Origin: Prorocentrum cordatum
Taxonomy: Eukaryota; Sar; Dinophyceae; Prorocentrales; Prorocentraceae
Reading direction: 5' to 3'
Length of the DNA stretch: 64,000 nucleotides
NCBI GenBank assembly: GCA_963575745.1
Contig: CAUYUJ010009446.1
Location: 189,646-253,645, forward strand
Below the pieces are notes generated by a model, which saw nothing but the letters and a program-made list of their open reading frames with translations, did not search any database and was not told the origin of the DNA. The translations under genes were made by a program, and so were the position numbers. Below are positions 33,616-43,934 of the stretch, one piece after another. Within the stretch, counting starts at the first letter, position 1. Each line of letters opens with the position of its first letter.

Positions 33616-34840
33616 GTGGCCACCGCGGACGTTGTCGCGGGCCCAGGCGCACAGCGGCTTAGGGCTTGGAGCTCGAGCATGTTGCGTGATCGAGGTGAGG
33701 CCGACACCCTTGCAGCAGGTCTGCCCGCGCGGGCCGCGAGTGGACCCGCGCCCCCCCTCTCGCCGGCGACCTTCGCCGATTCCCTCGCCGGGATGTTGAA
33801 GCGTAAGATGGTCTTCTTCCAGGCGGAAGATCCAGGCGTCGAGCCCGTTGGCGTCTTCTGCGCGGCAAGGAAGGGCGGCCGCCTCAGGCTGATTTTCGAC
33901 GCCCGCACAGTCAATGCACGCGTCGCCGAGCAGCTCGCTACCGCGCTGCCCAGCGCGGCCGCCTTCGCCAACTTGGAGGCGCCGAGGGGCCGCGCGGTTG
34001 TCGCCGCCGGCAACGTTGACAATGCCTTCTACCGGCTGCGGATGCCCGATGGCCCATGCAGCTACTTCCGTCTGCCCCCCACCGACGGGCGGCACCTGGA
34101 GGCTCGCGGCGCGGCCAGCCTGCCAGCGGCAAACCGCGCCCGGGCGCGCCTATTGTCGCGCTGCCGACGAGCCTTTCGCGGGCATTAAACCTTCTTTGCC
34201 CGCTGTCGGCGCGCGCCGCCGTCGCCCGAGCAGGTGGGCCCTAGGCCCTAGGCCCTAGCAGCTCGTCGTCGAGGATGGGCCCCGTGGGCGCAGTGATCCA
34301 GCCCCTCAGCCAGGCCGCTGTAGCCGGGCACGTTGACAACTGCAGCATCGCTGTGGATCTGGCGATGCCTCCGCCGACCATGCTCTCGCCGGTGCTACAT
34401 CGGCGCTGGAGGGCGCAGGGCCGTGGGCGCGCTCCCCAGAGGCGCCCGCCGACGGCTGCAGCTTCTTGCCATGGGCGTGGAGTTTCGCCAGGGACGTTGG
34501 ATCGCCGTGAAGGGCTGGAAGCTCCGGTTCGCCATCGATGAGCTCCTGCGCCGCGGCTGGGCTTCCACCAGGCCTCTGAACCCTCGCGCCGGTCGGCCGC
34601 TGACGCGGGCCTCCATGGTGCGCCGCGAGGCGCTGGGGCTGCTCAGCTCTACCTACGCCGGCAGTTCGCGCGCGCGTTGCTGCCGCTCCTCGTCGCTGAT
34701 CCGACGGCCCCCCGGGCCAAGTTGCCGGCGGCGCGGGCGAGGAGGGGCTCGCGGCGCGAAGGCGACAAGCGCCGTCCGACCTCGTCGCCCGGCGCAGGCG
34801 GCAAGGCGAGCGCTGGCGGCGCCGCGCGGATGGCAGGGCA
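33616..34840 (+). pseudogene. Decayed DIRS/Ty3-like reverse transcriptase
   Basis: The plus-strand frame from 33616 to 34190 encodes GRLRLIFDARTVNA (ends near 33915), fitting the RT box R-x-x-x-D-x-R-x-x-N. About 40 residues later comes GNVDNAFYRLRMP, with the motif-A aspartate at 34018-34020 and a following YFRLPP. The frame then breaks. A second frame (about 34470-34665) resumes with WKLRFAIDELLRRGWA and VRREALGLLSSTYA, which match the post-catalytic segment of the same RT family. A third (about 34677-34705) gives LLPLLVADPTAPRA. No YxDD motif or complete ORF survives. Known dinoflagellate elements of this kind are multicopy. This copy is inactive. Confidence 0.6.
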
Positions 34841-35284
34841 CGCGCGCGAGAGAGAGAGAGAGAGATCGATTCTCGAGAGCTCTCCTCCACGCGGCCCCCC
34901 CGGCCCCCCCGGGCCGCCTCCATCGTCGTCTGGGCATGCGTCCATAGAGCTTCGCCTCGCATGCCAGACAGCGGGCAGGGCTTCTATGCCCGGACGGCAG
35001 CGCCCCCCCCTGCCAGGTCGTCGGGGGGCCGCCAGAGGCCACGAGGATCCCGTAGAGGACGCCGGGGGCTCGCCCGGGGCCGCCGGCTCGGCGCCTCGGG
35101 CGCGGGCAGGCAGGCCCTGCTCGCGGCGCCCGCTGGCCGCGGCCCGCCGGGCGTGGCTCGGCCCGCCCGCCCGCGGCGGGCTGACGCCCCGCTGCGGCCG
35201 CGGGGCCGCTGCTGCCGCGGCGCGCCGAGCGGGCGGGCCAGGCGGGCGCGGGCAATCGGCGGCGTCCGCAAACCAGGCGCGGCG

Positions 35285-35369
35285 CCCGCGAGACAAGGGC
35301 ATCAGCGGGATTGCGTTCCGATGGGGCCCATCTGCAGTGCAATCGAGATCCTGTCGCAACGGACACCAT
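35285..35369 (-). pseudogene. Retroelement RNase H tail fragment (minus strand)
   Basis: The minus-strand frame reads CRWAPSERNPADALVSR. W-x-PS-E-x-NPAD-x-SR is the conserved end of the RNase H region in DIRS and Ty3-type elements. It faces the plus-strand RT remnant, so the locus was inverted or holds two elements. Confidence 0.5.
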
Positions 35370-37190
35370 GCAAATCTTTAGAACCGAGGCTGTAGGTCGG
35401 AAGGGGCAGCGCGTCCTTCAGTCACGGCCCAGCAGCTGGGGAGGCAAGTTGTCCGCCAGGGCAAGGACGCGCTTCCCCCGACGCGCTGACGACCTCAGGA
35501 GGTGCTTGTAGGGTACTAGAGCTTAAGCCTCCAGCCCCAGGATGTTAAGTCCTCTTGGACCCTTGTGGCGACCACAGCAAGCGCGACTTGGTACCCGCGA
35601 GCCCCGCGGGGACCTCCTCGAAGTCAAGTGGCGAGCGTTGTTGATCCAGCTGCAAGGGCTCCCCAAGGGCATCCGAGTCGGGTTCGCGGGGGGCGTTCGG
35701 CGAGCCCCCCGTGGCCAGGCGCCCTTGCGGCGGCGCCGGGGCCCAGCGGGGCGGGCGCCAGCGAGCCCATGTTCGTCATCGCCGATTTCGCTGGCGCCCC
35801 TAGCTCGGGCCGCGACGACGCCCGCCAGGACGCCGTGGCGCCGCGGCCAGGTGCTCAGGCCCCTCGAGAGCCCGCCTATGTTCGGCCGCCACCCCCGCTG
35901 CCCGAGCACTCAGGACGGCCGCGATGGACCAGATCGAGACTGATCAGCAGTTGCCCCGGCGAGCAGCCCGGCCCGCTCGGCCCTCCTCGTGCAGGCCAGG
36001 GAGTGGCCGGAAACCGCGGGCCCAGGCCCCAGGCAGGCGGGGTGTGAACGGCCCAGCGCCGCACCCCTTGCTGCGTCCAAGCGGCCAGACAGTCGCCGGG
36101 GTCTTATCCCAGAGCCCCTCGAAGCGGCCGCGGAAAACGTGGCGCGGCCGCGCCCGCGCGGGCGGTCGGCCGTTGGGGCGGATGCCTCCCCGGGCGGCAG
36201 CTGCTTTGGCAAAAGCTGCGCGCCCCGTGGCCCGTTGACGACTGTCGTGCTCGATCCCGTCGCGCGGCAGTGCCAATCCGGCCGGCTGCCGCAGGACTCT
36301 GTCGGTCGGCGGTCGCCTCGGCCGCGCAGATTCGTCAACTTTTGAGGCCCCTCTTCAAGCGATCGGCTCGGCAGAGGAAGTTCGGCGGGTTTCGTGAACT
36401 TCGTGGAGTTTCTGGAGAGGCCGCGGAGGCCTTGAGGGCTCCAGGTTTCGCCGCGCTGCCGCGGGCGTTTTGCACGGCGCCGCTGAAGATCATTTGAATT
36501 TCGTTTTTAAAGAAAACATGGCGAGATGGCCCGAGAGTGGCCTCGCCATGGGCGTTTTACTTGGGACTCCGCGTGCCGCCTGGGCCCGGGCACTCAGAAG
36601 GCCGCTCAGGGACTCAGAGCCGCCAGCGAGCAGACCTGGCCCGAATGAAAGCGAACGGGCCCGCTTTGAGGTAGGCAGCGCCACGTTCCACTCTTCGCTT
36701 CGCGTGCTTTCGCTGCGCCGTGCGATGTCCATCCTTGTTATGCCGGGGATCTCCCGAGCCTTCCTTATTTGGGCCGCCCCCCGTCCACTGCGTTTCGCTT
36801 TGGCGAATGATGCCAGCCGCGCCGTCTGCCACGCGTGTCAGCACGGCTCGCGCTGCACAGAAGCAACGAGGGTGCAGGGCTGGAACAGCAGTTCGCTGGC
36901 CCCCTTGGCGCGCAAGTGTAAAGGTAGGAATGGAGTCTGCTCTCGCACAAGATTGCCGCATATCGAACTCTCAGGCGCGGCCCCAGGAGGCCGAAAGTGG
37001 ACTAGCCTGGCGACGGAATATCCTCGCTCATTCGCTGGCGCTGCCGCTGCCGTCTTCGCCCGCTCGCGTGAGCGGCTGCATGGTCTGAAACTTGCCGAAC
37101 ACATGTGCGTTTCAACGCAAATCTTAGAAAGACAGGTCAGCCCCCTGTGGGGCTCCAGCCTGTGGCCAGGCTGCCCGCTCGTTTGGGGAA
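35370..37190. other. GC-rich unassigned DNA
   Basis: Open frames occur in all six phases. I see no supported gene or repeat until the 283-bp duplication. Confidence 0.4.
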
Positions 37191-37632
37191 TGGGTGATAC
37201 GCGTAGTTTGTCGGCGAATGTCTCAGCCTTCGCCGCGAGCCGTCCGGCGAGGGACTTTCGGTCGTAATGATTGCCTTCGGGCGTGCACGGAAGAAAGGTC
37301 ACCCCAGCTTTCGCTGTCTGGCCGCCGTGGACCGTCTGTGCTTGCTGGAAGGTTTTCCATCGTGAAGCGAGGAAGGAGTGGGCAGGCGGCCGCGCCGTAG
37401 TTTACCGTGGCCGCTCTGCTCAAGCTCCGACACGCCCTCTCGCCCACTCTTTCTACACTTCAAATCTCCGGGTCTTGCGCACAGTTTGTCGGTGAATGTA
37501 TCAGTTTTCGCCTCGAGCGATCCAGCGAGGGATCTCGGTCGTTCCGATGGCCTTTCGGGCGTGCGCGGAGGAAAAAATAGCCTCAGTGTTTGCTGCTTGG
37601 TCGTTGTGGAGCGCTTGTGTTTGCTACATGCT

Positions 37633-37645
<13 letters not shown>
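37191..37645 (+). repeat. 283-bp duplication, two diverged copies
   Basis: GTTTGTCGGCGAATGT.TCAG, then CGAG and GGCGAGGGA, TCGGGCGTGC.CGGA and GGCCGCCGTGGA-like blocks occur at about 37205-37352 and 37487-37635. The dispersed block shared with 31.38 kb lies between them (37349-37410). Confidence 0.75.
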
Positions 37646-37684
<39 letters not shown>

Positions 37685-37990
37685 CATATATATTTAGAGA
37701 GAGATGTATGGTCGCCCCCTGAGATCATACATTTTTCCCCTCATCCTCGATCATTTTTTCCGTATTCTCCTTCTATATATCTTGTCTGTTTGTTTTGTTA
37801 TCTTTCTTTCTCTCTCTCTCTCTCAGTCTCTTTCTCTCTCTCTCTCTCTCTCTCATCCCCTTTTCCTCCTCCCCTCCTCCTCCTCCTGCAGGAGCGTGCG
37901 TATGCATATGTGTATCTATATATAGGTATAAACTTGTATATATACATACATACATATACATACATATATATATATATATGCGTGCATAGG
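37636..37990 (+). repeat. (TA)n, (CT)n and TACA low-complexity run
   Basis: A (TA)n tract at 37636-37692, CT-rich DNA at 37803-37856, and TATACATACA repeats at 37915-37980. Confidence 0.95.
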
Positions 37991-38389
37991 TGTAGTAGCC
38001 CTGTCTATGGCACCGACTCTACCTGACAGCATGTGACCGTGCTGTGTTTCTAAATGGTGTTTCTCGGTTTGATGTTAGGTTGTCGCGTCCGCCGCCGAAG
38101 AATGTCTGGCAAGCCGGTATGCCGTATTCAGAGTTGTAAATGAAGTGGCTACCACGCGCGCCTTCAAAGGCAATTTTTTCATACGTGCCATTATTCCCCT
38201 TCTGGCTCTACCAATGCTGCTTCAGCATGGCCGCAGCTTCACCACTCCGACCGTGTACCGCGCAGGTGCGGGTCGCAGCAGGCAATCGGTAGCTAGCGTC
38301 GACCCCACAGTCGCATCGACCCCCGCCGTAGCGTCTGCCGCCTAGATGTGGATCACAAGGGCGCTGGAGCCCCCCACGAAAAGCAACAT

Positions 38390-39540
38390 ATTTTCCAGGC
38401 GAAGGGCCCAACCATAGGCAGTGGTGAATACCGCAGTTGTGAGCCCCGCCTTCGGTGGAGCTCCTTGTGGGGCCACGAAGCGCGTGAGGGGTATGCCGGA
38501 GTGGGTGCGGTGGCGCCATGCGAACCTTGCCGCTGGGGCCTTCGGTGGAGTCCTTGTGGGGCCACGAAACGTGTGAGGGGTGCGCCGACATGGGCGCGGT
38601 GGCGCAATGCGAACCCTGCCACTGGGGCCCCCGGTGGAGCTCCCAATGGGGCCACGAAGCGTGTGAGGGGTGCGCCGACATGGGTGCGGTGGCGCCATGC
38701 GAACCCTGCCACTGTGGCCTTCGGTGGAGCTATCTGTGGAGCCGCGAAATGTGTGAGGGGGTGTGCCTACATGGGCGTGGTGACGCCATGCGAACCCTGC
38801 CACTGGGGCCTCTGGTGGAGCTCCCGATTGGGCCACGCAGCACGTGAGGGGTGCGCCGACATGGGTGCGGTGGCGCCATGCGAACCTTGCCACTGGGGCC
38901 TGCGGTGGAGCCCCCTGTTGGGCAGCGAAGCGTGTGAGGGGTGTGCCGAAATGGGCGTGGTGGCGCCATGCGAACCCTGCCACTGGGGCTTTCGGTGGGG
39001 CCTCCCGATGGGGCCACGAAACGTGTGAGGGGTGCGCCGCAACGGGTCAGGGGCGCCATACGAACCCTGGTTCTGGTGCTTTCGGTGGGGTTCCCTTTGG
39101 TGCCACGGAACGTGTGGGGGGTGTGCCGAAATGGGTGCGGTGGCGCCATGCGAACTGTGTCATTGGGGCCTTCGGTGGAGCTCCCTATAGGGCCACGAAG
39201 CGTGTGAGGGGTGTGCCTACATGGGCGCGGTGGTGCCGTGCGAACCTTGCCACTGGAACCTTTAATAACACCCCATGTGTGGCCACGAAGCGTGTGAGGG
39301 GTGTGTTGAAATGTGTGTGCGGTGGCGCGAAGCGAGCCCTGTCGCTGGTGCCTTCGGTGAAACTCTCTATGGGGCCACGAAGCGTGTGAGGGGTGTGCCG
39401 AAACATAGACATGCGGAGGGCGGAGGCAAAGAGGGGGAGGAGGGAGGAGCGGGATGAGGAGAGGAGGCGAGGAAGGAAGGCAGGGCGATGTTTCTTCAAG
39501 ACGGGGATCCAACACCACAGGATGGTTGGGACAAACAAAG
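38390..39540 (+). repeat. 90-bp satellite, about eleven copies (large locus)
   Basis: GGGGCCACGAAGCG.GTGAGG recurs at about 90-bp spacing (38469, 38557, 38648, 38738, 38829 and on to about 39380). Each unit has GGTGCGGTGGCGCCATGCGA and CCACTGGGGCCTTCGGTGGA. A leader (38390-38465) and a purine-rich tail with CAACACCACAGGATGGTTGG (39510-39529) match the smaller locus at 26.4-26.75 kb. Confidence 0.9.
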
Positions 39541-39950
39541 CATGACTCAAGGGCGAGGGGAACAGAGGACATACGAGGAGGACGAATGGACAAGCCATCG
39601 ACCTCGCGCCAGCACAACGTATGACGGAAAGCCTGCGTAGCGCGCGATCCATTCAAGCCGAACAACATGTAATTAGGGGGAGTTCGAGGGGGGCGTAAGC
39701 TCCGCGTAAGCGCGTAAGTTCCTTGTAGTTTGGAGGCGTCGTAGGTTGCCTTAGGGGCCTCCTAGGCTTTCTTGGGAGTCCCAGCCCGCGTCAGTTTTGC
39801 GTGGACCCCGCGCACGCTCCACGTACGCTTGCCAGAAGCTCCGCGTAAGCGCGTAGTCTTCTCGTAAGCGTATGACCCCTCCGAGACGGCCGAGAGGCAA
39901 CATTCGGCCGCACGACGGCCCAAGAGGCCGCCGCCAAGATGCCCCCAAGA
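39541..39950. other. Intergenic DNA with GCTCCGCGTAAGCGCGTA duplicates
   Basis: AGCTCCGCGTAAGCGCGTA occurs at about 39698 and 39838. No gene recognised. Confidence 0.5.
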
Positions 39951-40460
39951 GGCTCCCTAAGAGGACCTGACGAGGCAACGAAAGCGCTCAAGAAGGCTTG
40001 AAAGGGTTAACCAGAGCGCTCCAAGACGGCCCAAGTGCGCTCCAAAACGTTCCGAGACGGCCCAAGAACGCTCCAAGACGGTCGAAGATGGCCCAAGGGC
40101 GCTCCAAGACAGTCCAAGAGCGCTCCAAAGCGCTCGGATGCATCCCAAGAGCGCTCAAAGACGGTACAAGATGGCCTCAAGGCGGCACAGGGCGTCTCGA
40201 AGACGCCCCAAGGGAGGCCCCCAAGAGGACTCCCACTAGGGCTTGAGGAGGCCAGAGACGTAGATTTGCTTTGTACTGTTGAACGTTTTTGAACGTCTCG
40301 ACGTTTCGGGCTAAGAATGGCCCGAGATAGCTTTGGGAACGCCCGAGATTGCGCCAAGGCGGCCCAAGTGGCTCCCAGGAGGGCTTCAAGACGGCCGAAG
40401 AGGGCCCTAAGACGGCCCAAGAGAGCTCCGATCGCTTGGCCAAGGCGGGTCCACGGGGGG
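39951..40460 (-). repeat. G-rich repeat family, opposite orientation
   Basis: CGCTCCAAGACGGCCCAAGA-type units, the complement of the TTGGGCCGTCTTGG repeats elsewhere. Confidence 0.8.
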
Positions 40461-40668
40461 CCCACGAGGCGCACCTGGAAGCCAGGAGTACGACAAACAG
40501 GGCCACAACGCGGCACTTCAGTCAAGCGAGCAGGGATAAGGGCAACCATGCTAGGACGAGATATGGGCGAGGGAAGGATGGGAAAGACTGGGAGGAATAG
40601 CGGATCAGCCAGCAAGCTCTTGCGCTCTGAAAGTGCATGCGTTTTCTGTTCCTGTGCTGAGCAGATTT

Positions 40669-41310
40669 GATGGCATTCGGCCATCCCGCCACCGTGCTTG
40701 GGTTGTGGGTCGTAGGCCTCCAGGATGTTCGTTGGGATGTCGCGGGGGGCCTCTCGGGGGCCTCGAGGAGGCAGTTTTGAGGCCTCTTGGGAGCCTCTTG
40801 GGGCCTCTTAGGGCCTCCTGGGCCTCCTTCCTGGGGGCATCAGGACAGAAGGCTCGAATTGTTGGTTCGGGCTTCCACTCTTGGGTCCCCTTGATCTCTT
40901 GGGCCGTCTTGGGCGCCTCTTGAGCCGTTTTGGGGCCCTCCGGAGCCAGCCTGGGCCCCTTGGGTTTTTTGTTGGGCGGCGTTGGGGCGATCCTGTGCTC
41001 CGCTTGGTACGTCTTGGACGCTGTGGCGACGAAGAAGGTGAATATGCTACACATTACGCTTTCTCGAGGGATTAGGGCAATTTTTGCTTCTTGGGGCCCT
41101 CTTGGGGGCTCCCCGTGGAGCTCATTGGAGCTCTACTGGAGCAGTTCGGGGGCCTCCTGGGCCATCGTGAGTCCATCTTGGACGTCTCGAAGGACTCCTG
41201 GGCCGTCTCGGAGGCTTCTTGGACCCTGCTGGTGGCTTCTTGGGGCCCTCTTCGCCCGTTTTGGGACCCCGTTAGGCGGGGGCGCCGTCCCACAGGCCCA
41301 TGTGACACAC
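40669..41310 (+). repeat. Larger repeat element carrying the G-rich units, copy 2
   Basis: Counterpart of 30604-31250 with the same landmarks in the same order. Confidence 0.6.
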
Positions 41311-41401
41311 CCTGTCAGTGCCCAATAGCGTCCAAGAGCGCCTGGGAAACCGGGGGTCTCTACGGTGGAGGCGTTCGTTATGGACAGTGCCCAGGAGGGT
41401 G

Positions 41402-41518
41402 AAGACCCTGGAGGATACCTTATCTGTTGAGGGCGGCGGTGATATCCACGGCCGATCCACTATTGGAATCCCACCGGTTTCCAGATCCCGAGTTCCTTGC
41501 CTAATGCCCCCATTGTAC
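41402..41518 (+). repeat. Dispersed repeat of about 115 bp, copy 2
   Basis: Matches 19677-19790. The B-box-like site is degraded here to ATTGGAATCCC. Confidence 0.6.
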
Positions 41519-41573
41519 CTCTCAGGGTTGCAGGAGCCTTGGGGCACTCCACTGCGTGCTGAAGGTACGGTGG

Positions 41574-41679
41574 CGGATGACGGGAAGCGCCTCCGGCGTG
41601 TACCGCTGGTTCTGGGGAATGACGGGAAGCGTCTTCGAGGTACGAGAAGCAAGCGGGACGTTCTGGCTGAATCCTTGAG

Positions 41680-41710
<31 letters not shown>

Positions 41711-42136
41711 CTTTAACTATATGGGTTGCCGCGCCGCACGGGATTTTTCGTTGGCGGATGACGGGAAGCGTCTTCGAGGTACGAGAAGCAAGCGGGACGT
41801 TCTGGCTGAATCCTTGAGTAAATATGATATATATATAGATATATTATATATATTAATATATATATATATATTATATTCTTATATATATATATATATATAT
41901 ATATATCTTTATATCTATGGGTTGCCGCGCTGCACGGGGAATGACGGGAAGCGTCTTCGAGGTACGAGAAGCAAGCGGGACGTTCTGGCTGAATCCTTGA
42001 GTAAATATTATATATATAATATATCTATATCTGCGGGTGCGATGCGAGGATATTTCGTTGGCGGATGACGGGAAGCGTCTTCGAGGTACGAGAAGCAAGC
42101 GGGACGTTCTGGCTGAATCCTTGAGTAGATTATATA

Positions 42137-42173
<37 letters not shown>

Positions 42174-42647
42174 TTATATCTATGGGTTGCCGCGCCGCAC
42201 GGGAGTTTTCGTTGGCGGATGACGGGAAGCGTCTTCGAGGTACGAGAAGCAAGCGGGACGTTCTGGCTGAATCCTTGAGTAAATATATATATATATATAT
42301 ATATATCTTTATATCTATGGGTTGCGGGGCCGCACGGGAGTTTTCGTTGGCGGATGACGGGAAGCGTCTTCGAGGTACGAGAAGCAAGCGGGACGTTCTG
42401 GCTGAATCCTTGAGTATATATATATATATCTTTATATCTATGGGTTGCGGGATCGCACGGGGGTTTGACGGGAAGCGTCTTCGAGGTACGAGAAGCAAGC
42501 GGGACGTTTTGGCTGAATCCTTGAGTATATATATATATATATATCTTTATATCTATGGGTTGCGCGATTGCACGGGGGTTTGACGGGAAGCGTCTTCGAG
42601 GTACGAGAAGCAAGCGGGACGTTCTGGCTGAATCCTTCAGTAAATAA

Positions 42648-42685
<38 letters not shown>

Positions 42686-42716
42686 ATGGGTTGCGCGATT
42701 GCACGGGGGGTTTCAT
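41574..42716 (+). repeat. (TA)n cassette array, nine copies
   Basis: Each cassette has a core GACGGGAAGCGTCTTCGAGG, then TACGAGAAGCAAGCGGGACG and TTCTGGCTGAATCCTTGAGT, then a (TA)n tract of different length, then ATCTATGGGTTGC and a CGCACGGG block. Cores start at 41579 (divergent), 41621, 41760, 41943, 42067, 42221, 42356, 42463 and 42582. The core is nearly invariant while the TA tract varies from about 12 to about 100 bp. Confidence 0.95.
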
Positions 42717-43072
42717 TGGCGGATTCCCCAAAATGGCCATTTCGCTCGAGACATCCTCGAAAAATCGAGGTGTTGGAGGCTATCGTTTAAGACGTTTTAT
42801 GTTAAAAATGACGGTTTCGCTCGAGACATCCTCAAAAAATCGGGATGTTGAAAAATATCAAAAAAATTGTTATGCATGAAAAATGAGCGTTTCGCTCGAG
42901 ACATCCTCGAAAAAATGAGATGCCGACAGAGGTGTTTTACAACCTCTTATGTTAAAAATGACGTTTTCGCTCGGGACGTCCTCAGAAAATGAGCAGGTGG
43001 TCTGCCGTGCTCCTGTGTGGAGCACGGCAGACCACGGCCATTTCGCTCGAGACATCCTCAAAAAATCGAGGT
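42717..43072 (+). repeat. 76-bp repeat with TTTCGCTCGAGACATCCTC, five copies
   Basis: TTTCGCTCGAGACATCCTC (one copy CTCGGGACGTCCTC) recurs at about 42740, 42815, 42891, 42966 and 43040, followed by an A-run. The same block is at 53925-54275, and single copies lie at about 53190, 57475, 59456 and 59999. Confidence 0.9.
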
Positions 43073-43756
43073 GTGGTCTGCCGTGCTCCTGTGTGGTCTG
43101 CCGTGCTCCTGTGGTCTGCCGTGCTCCCCACAGGAGCACGGCAGACCGCGCGTAGGAACCGAGAGGAGCACGGCAGACCAAGACGAGGAGCACGGCAGAC
43201 CAGGCTTAGGAACCGAGAGGAGCACGGCAGACCAAGACGAGGAGCACGGCAGACCAGGCACCAAGAGCGCCCTCAAGACGACGGAAAGGATGACCAAGAC
43301 GAGGAGCACGGCAGACCAAGACGAGGAGCACGGCAGACTATGCCCTAAGAGTGCCCTCAAGACGGCCGAACAACGGCAGACCCCATAGGAGCACGGCAGA
43401 CCACAGAAGAGCACGGCAGACCAACAGGAGCACGGCAGACCACACAAGAGCACGGCAGGCCACACAGGAGCACGGCAGACCACACAGGAGCACGGCAGAC
43501 CACAAAGGAGCACGGCAGACCACACAAGAGCACGGCAGACCCCACAAGAGCACGGCAGACCCCACAGGAGCACGGCAGACCCCACAGGAGCACGGCAGAG
43601 CAGACCCAAAAGGAGCACGGCAGACCACACAGGAGCAAGGCAAACCACAGGAGCACGGCAGACCACACAGGAGCACGGCAGACCCCACAGTAGCAAGGCA
43701 GACCCCAAAGGAGCACGGCAGACCACCGGAGCACGGCAGACCACACAGGAGTACGG
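43073..43756 (+). repeat. 20-bp GAGCACGGCAGACCACACAG array, left of LINE
   Basis: About 30 units of GAGCACGGCAGACC plus 5-7 variable bases. A strand switch at 43113-43147 makes a 15-bp perfect hairpin (GGTCTGCCGTGCTCC, 5-bp loop). The unit is open in several frames, giving repeated RSTADHTGARQTT or CRAPVWSAVLLC artefacts. Bases 43370-43756 match 54941-55327 without indels and with only a few substitutions. Confidence 0.95.
43742..43756 (+). repeat. LINE target-site duplication, left
   Basis: CACACAGGAGTACGG, identical to 50933-50947, and present once in the unoccupied paralogous site at 55313-55327. Confidence 0.9.
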
Positions 43757-43757
43757 G

Positions 43758-43779
43758 TCCGTAGCCATTTTGGCTCAAG
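43758..43779 (+). other. Relic dinoflagellate spliced leader (DinoSL)
   Basis: TCCGTAGCCATTTTGG followed by CTCAAG, a full 22-nt match to the conserved leader added in trans to nuclear mRNAs of dinoflagellates. It is not an SL RNA gene: no GT donor and intron-like half follow it. It therefore marks a retroposed mature mRNA. Confidence 0.95.
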
Positions 43780-43934
43780 GCCATGGCGCACCCGACGACC
43801 GCGAGTCCGTCGGGCGTTCATGAGCGCGAGGGGCGCTCTGCCACGAGCCAGAAGCTTCGCCAATTTTGTTCTTCTTCGTTCCTGCAGGGCCGAGTGTCTC
43901 GGCCAAGCTGCGGCCAGTCCCTCGGTGAGCCGCC

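Noticed and set aside
34653-35369. 238-codon minus-strand frame as an intact gene
   Set aside because: Only the first 25 or so residues carry the RNase H tail motif. The remainder is low-complexity translation of GC-rich DNA.
37636-37692. TATA promoter elements in (TA)n tracts
   Set aside because: Simple repeats; dinoflagellate promoters are not known to rely on a canonical TATA box, and no gene follows.
43073-43756. CRISPR-like array
   Set aside because: The repeat and the spacer-like bases are both short and variable in a eukaryotic satellite. There are no fixed-length unique spacers and no cas genes.
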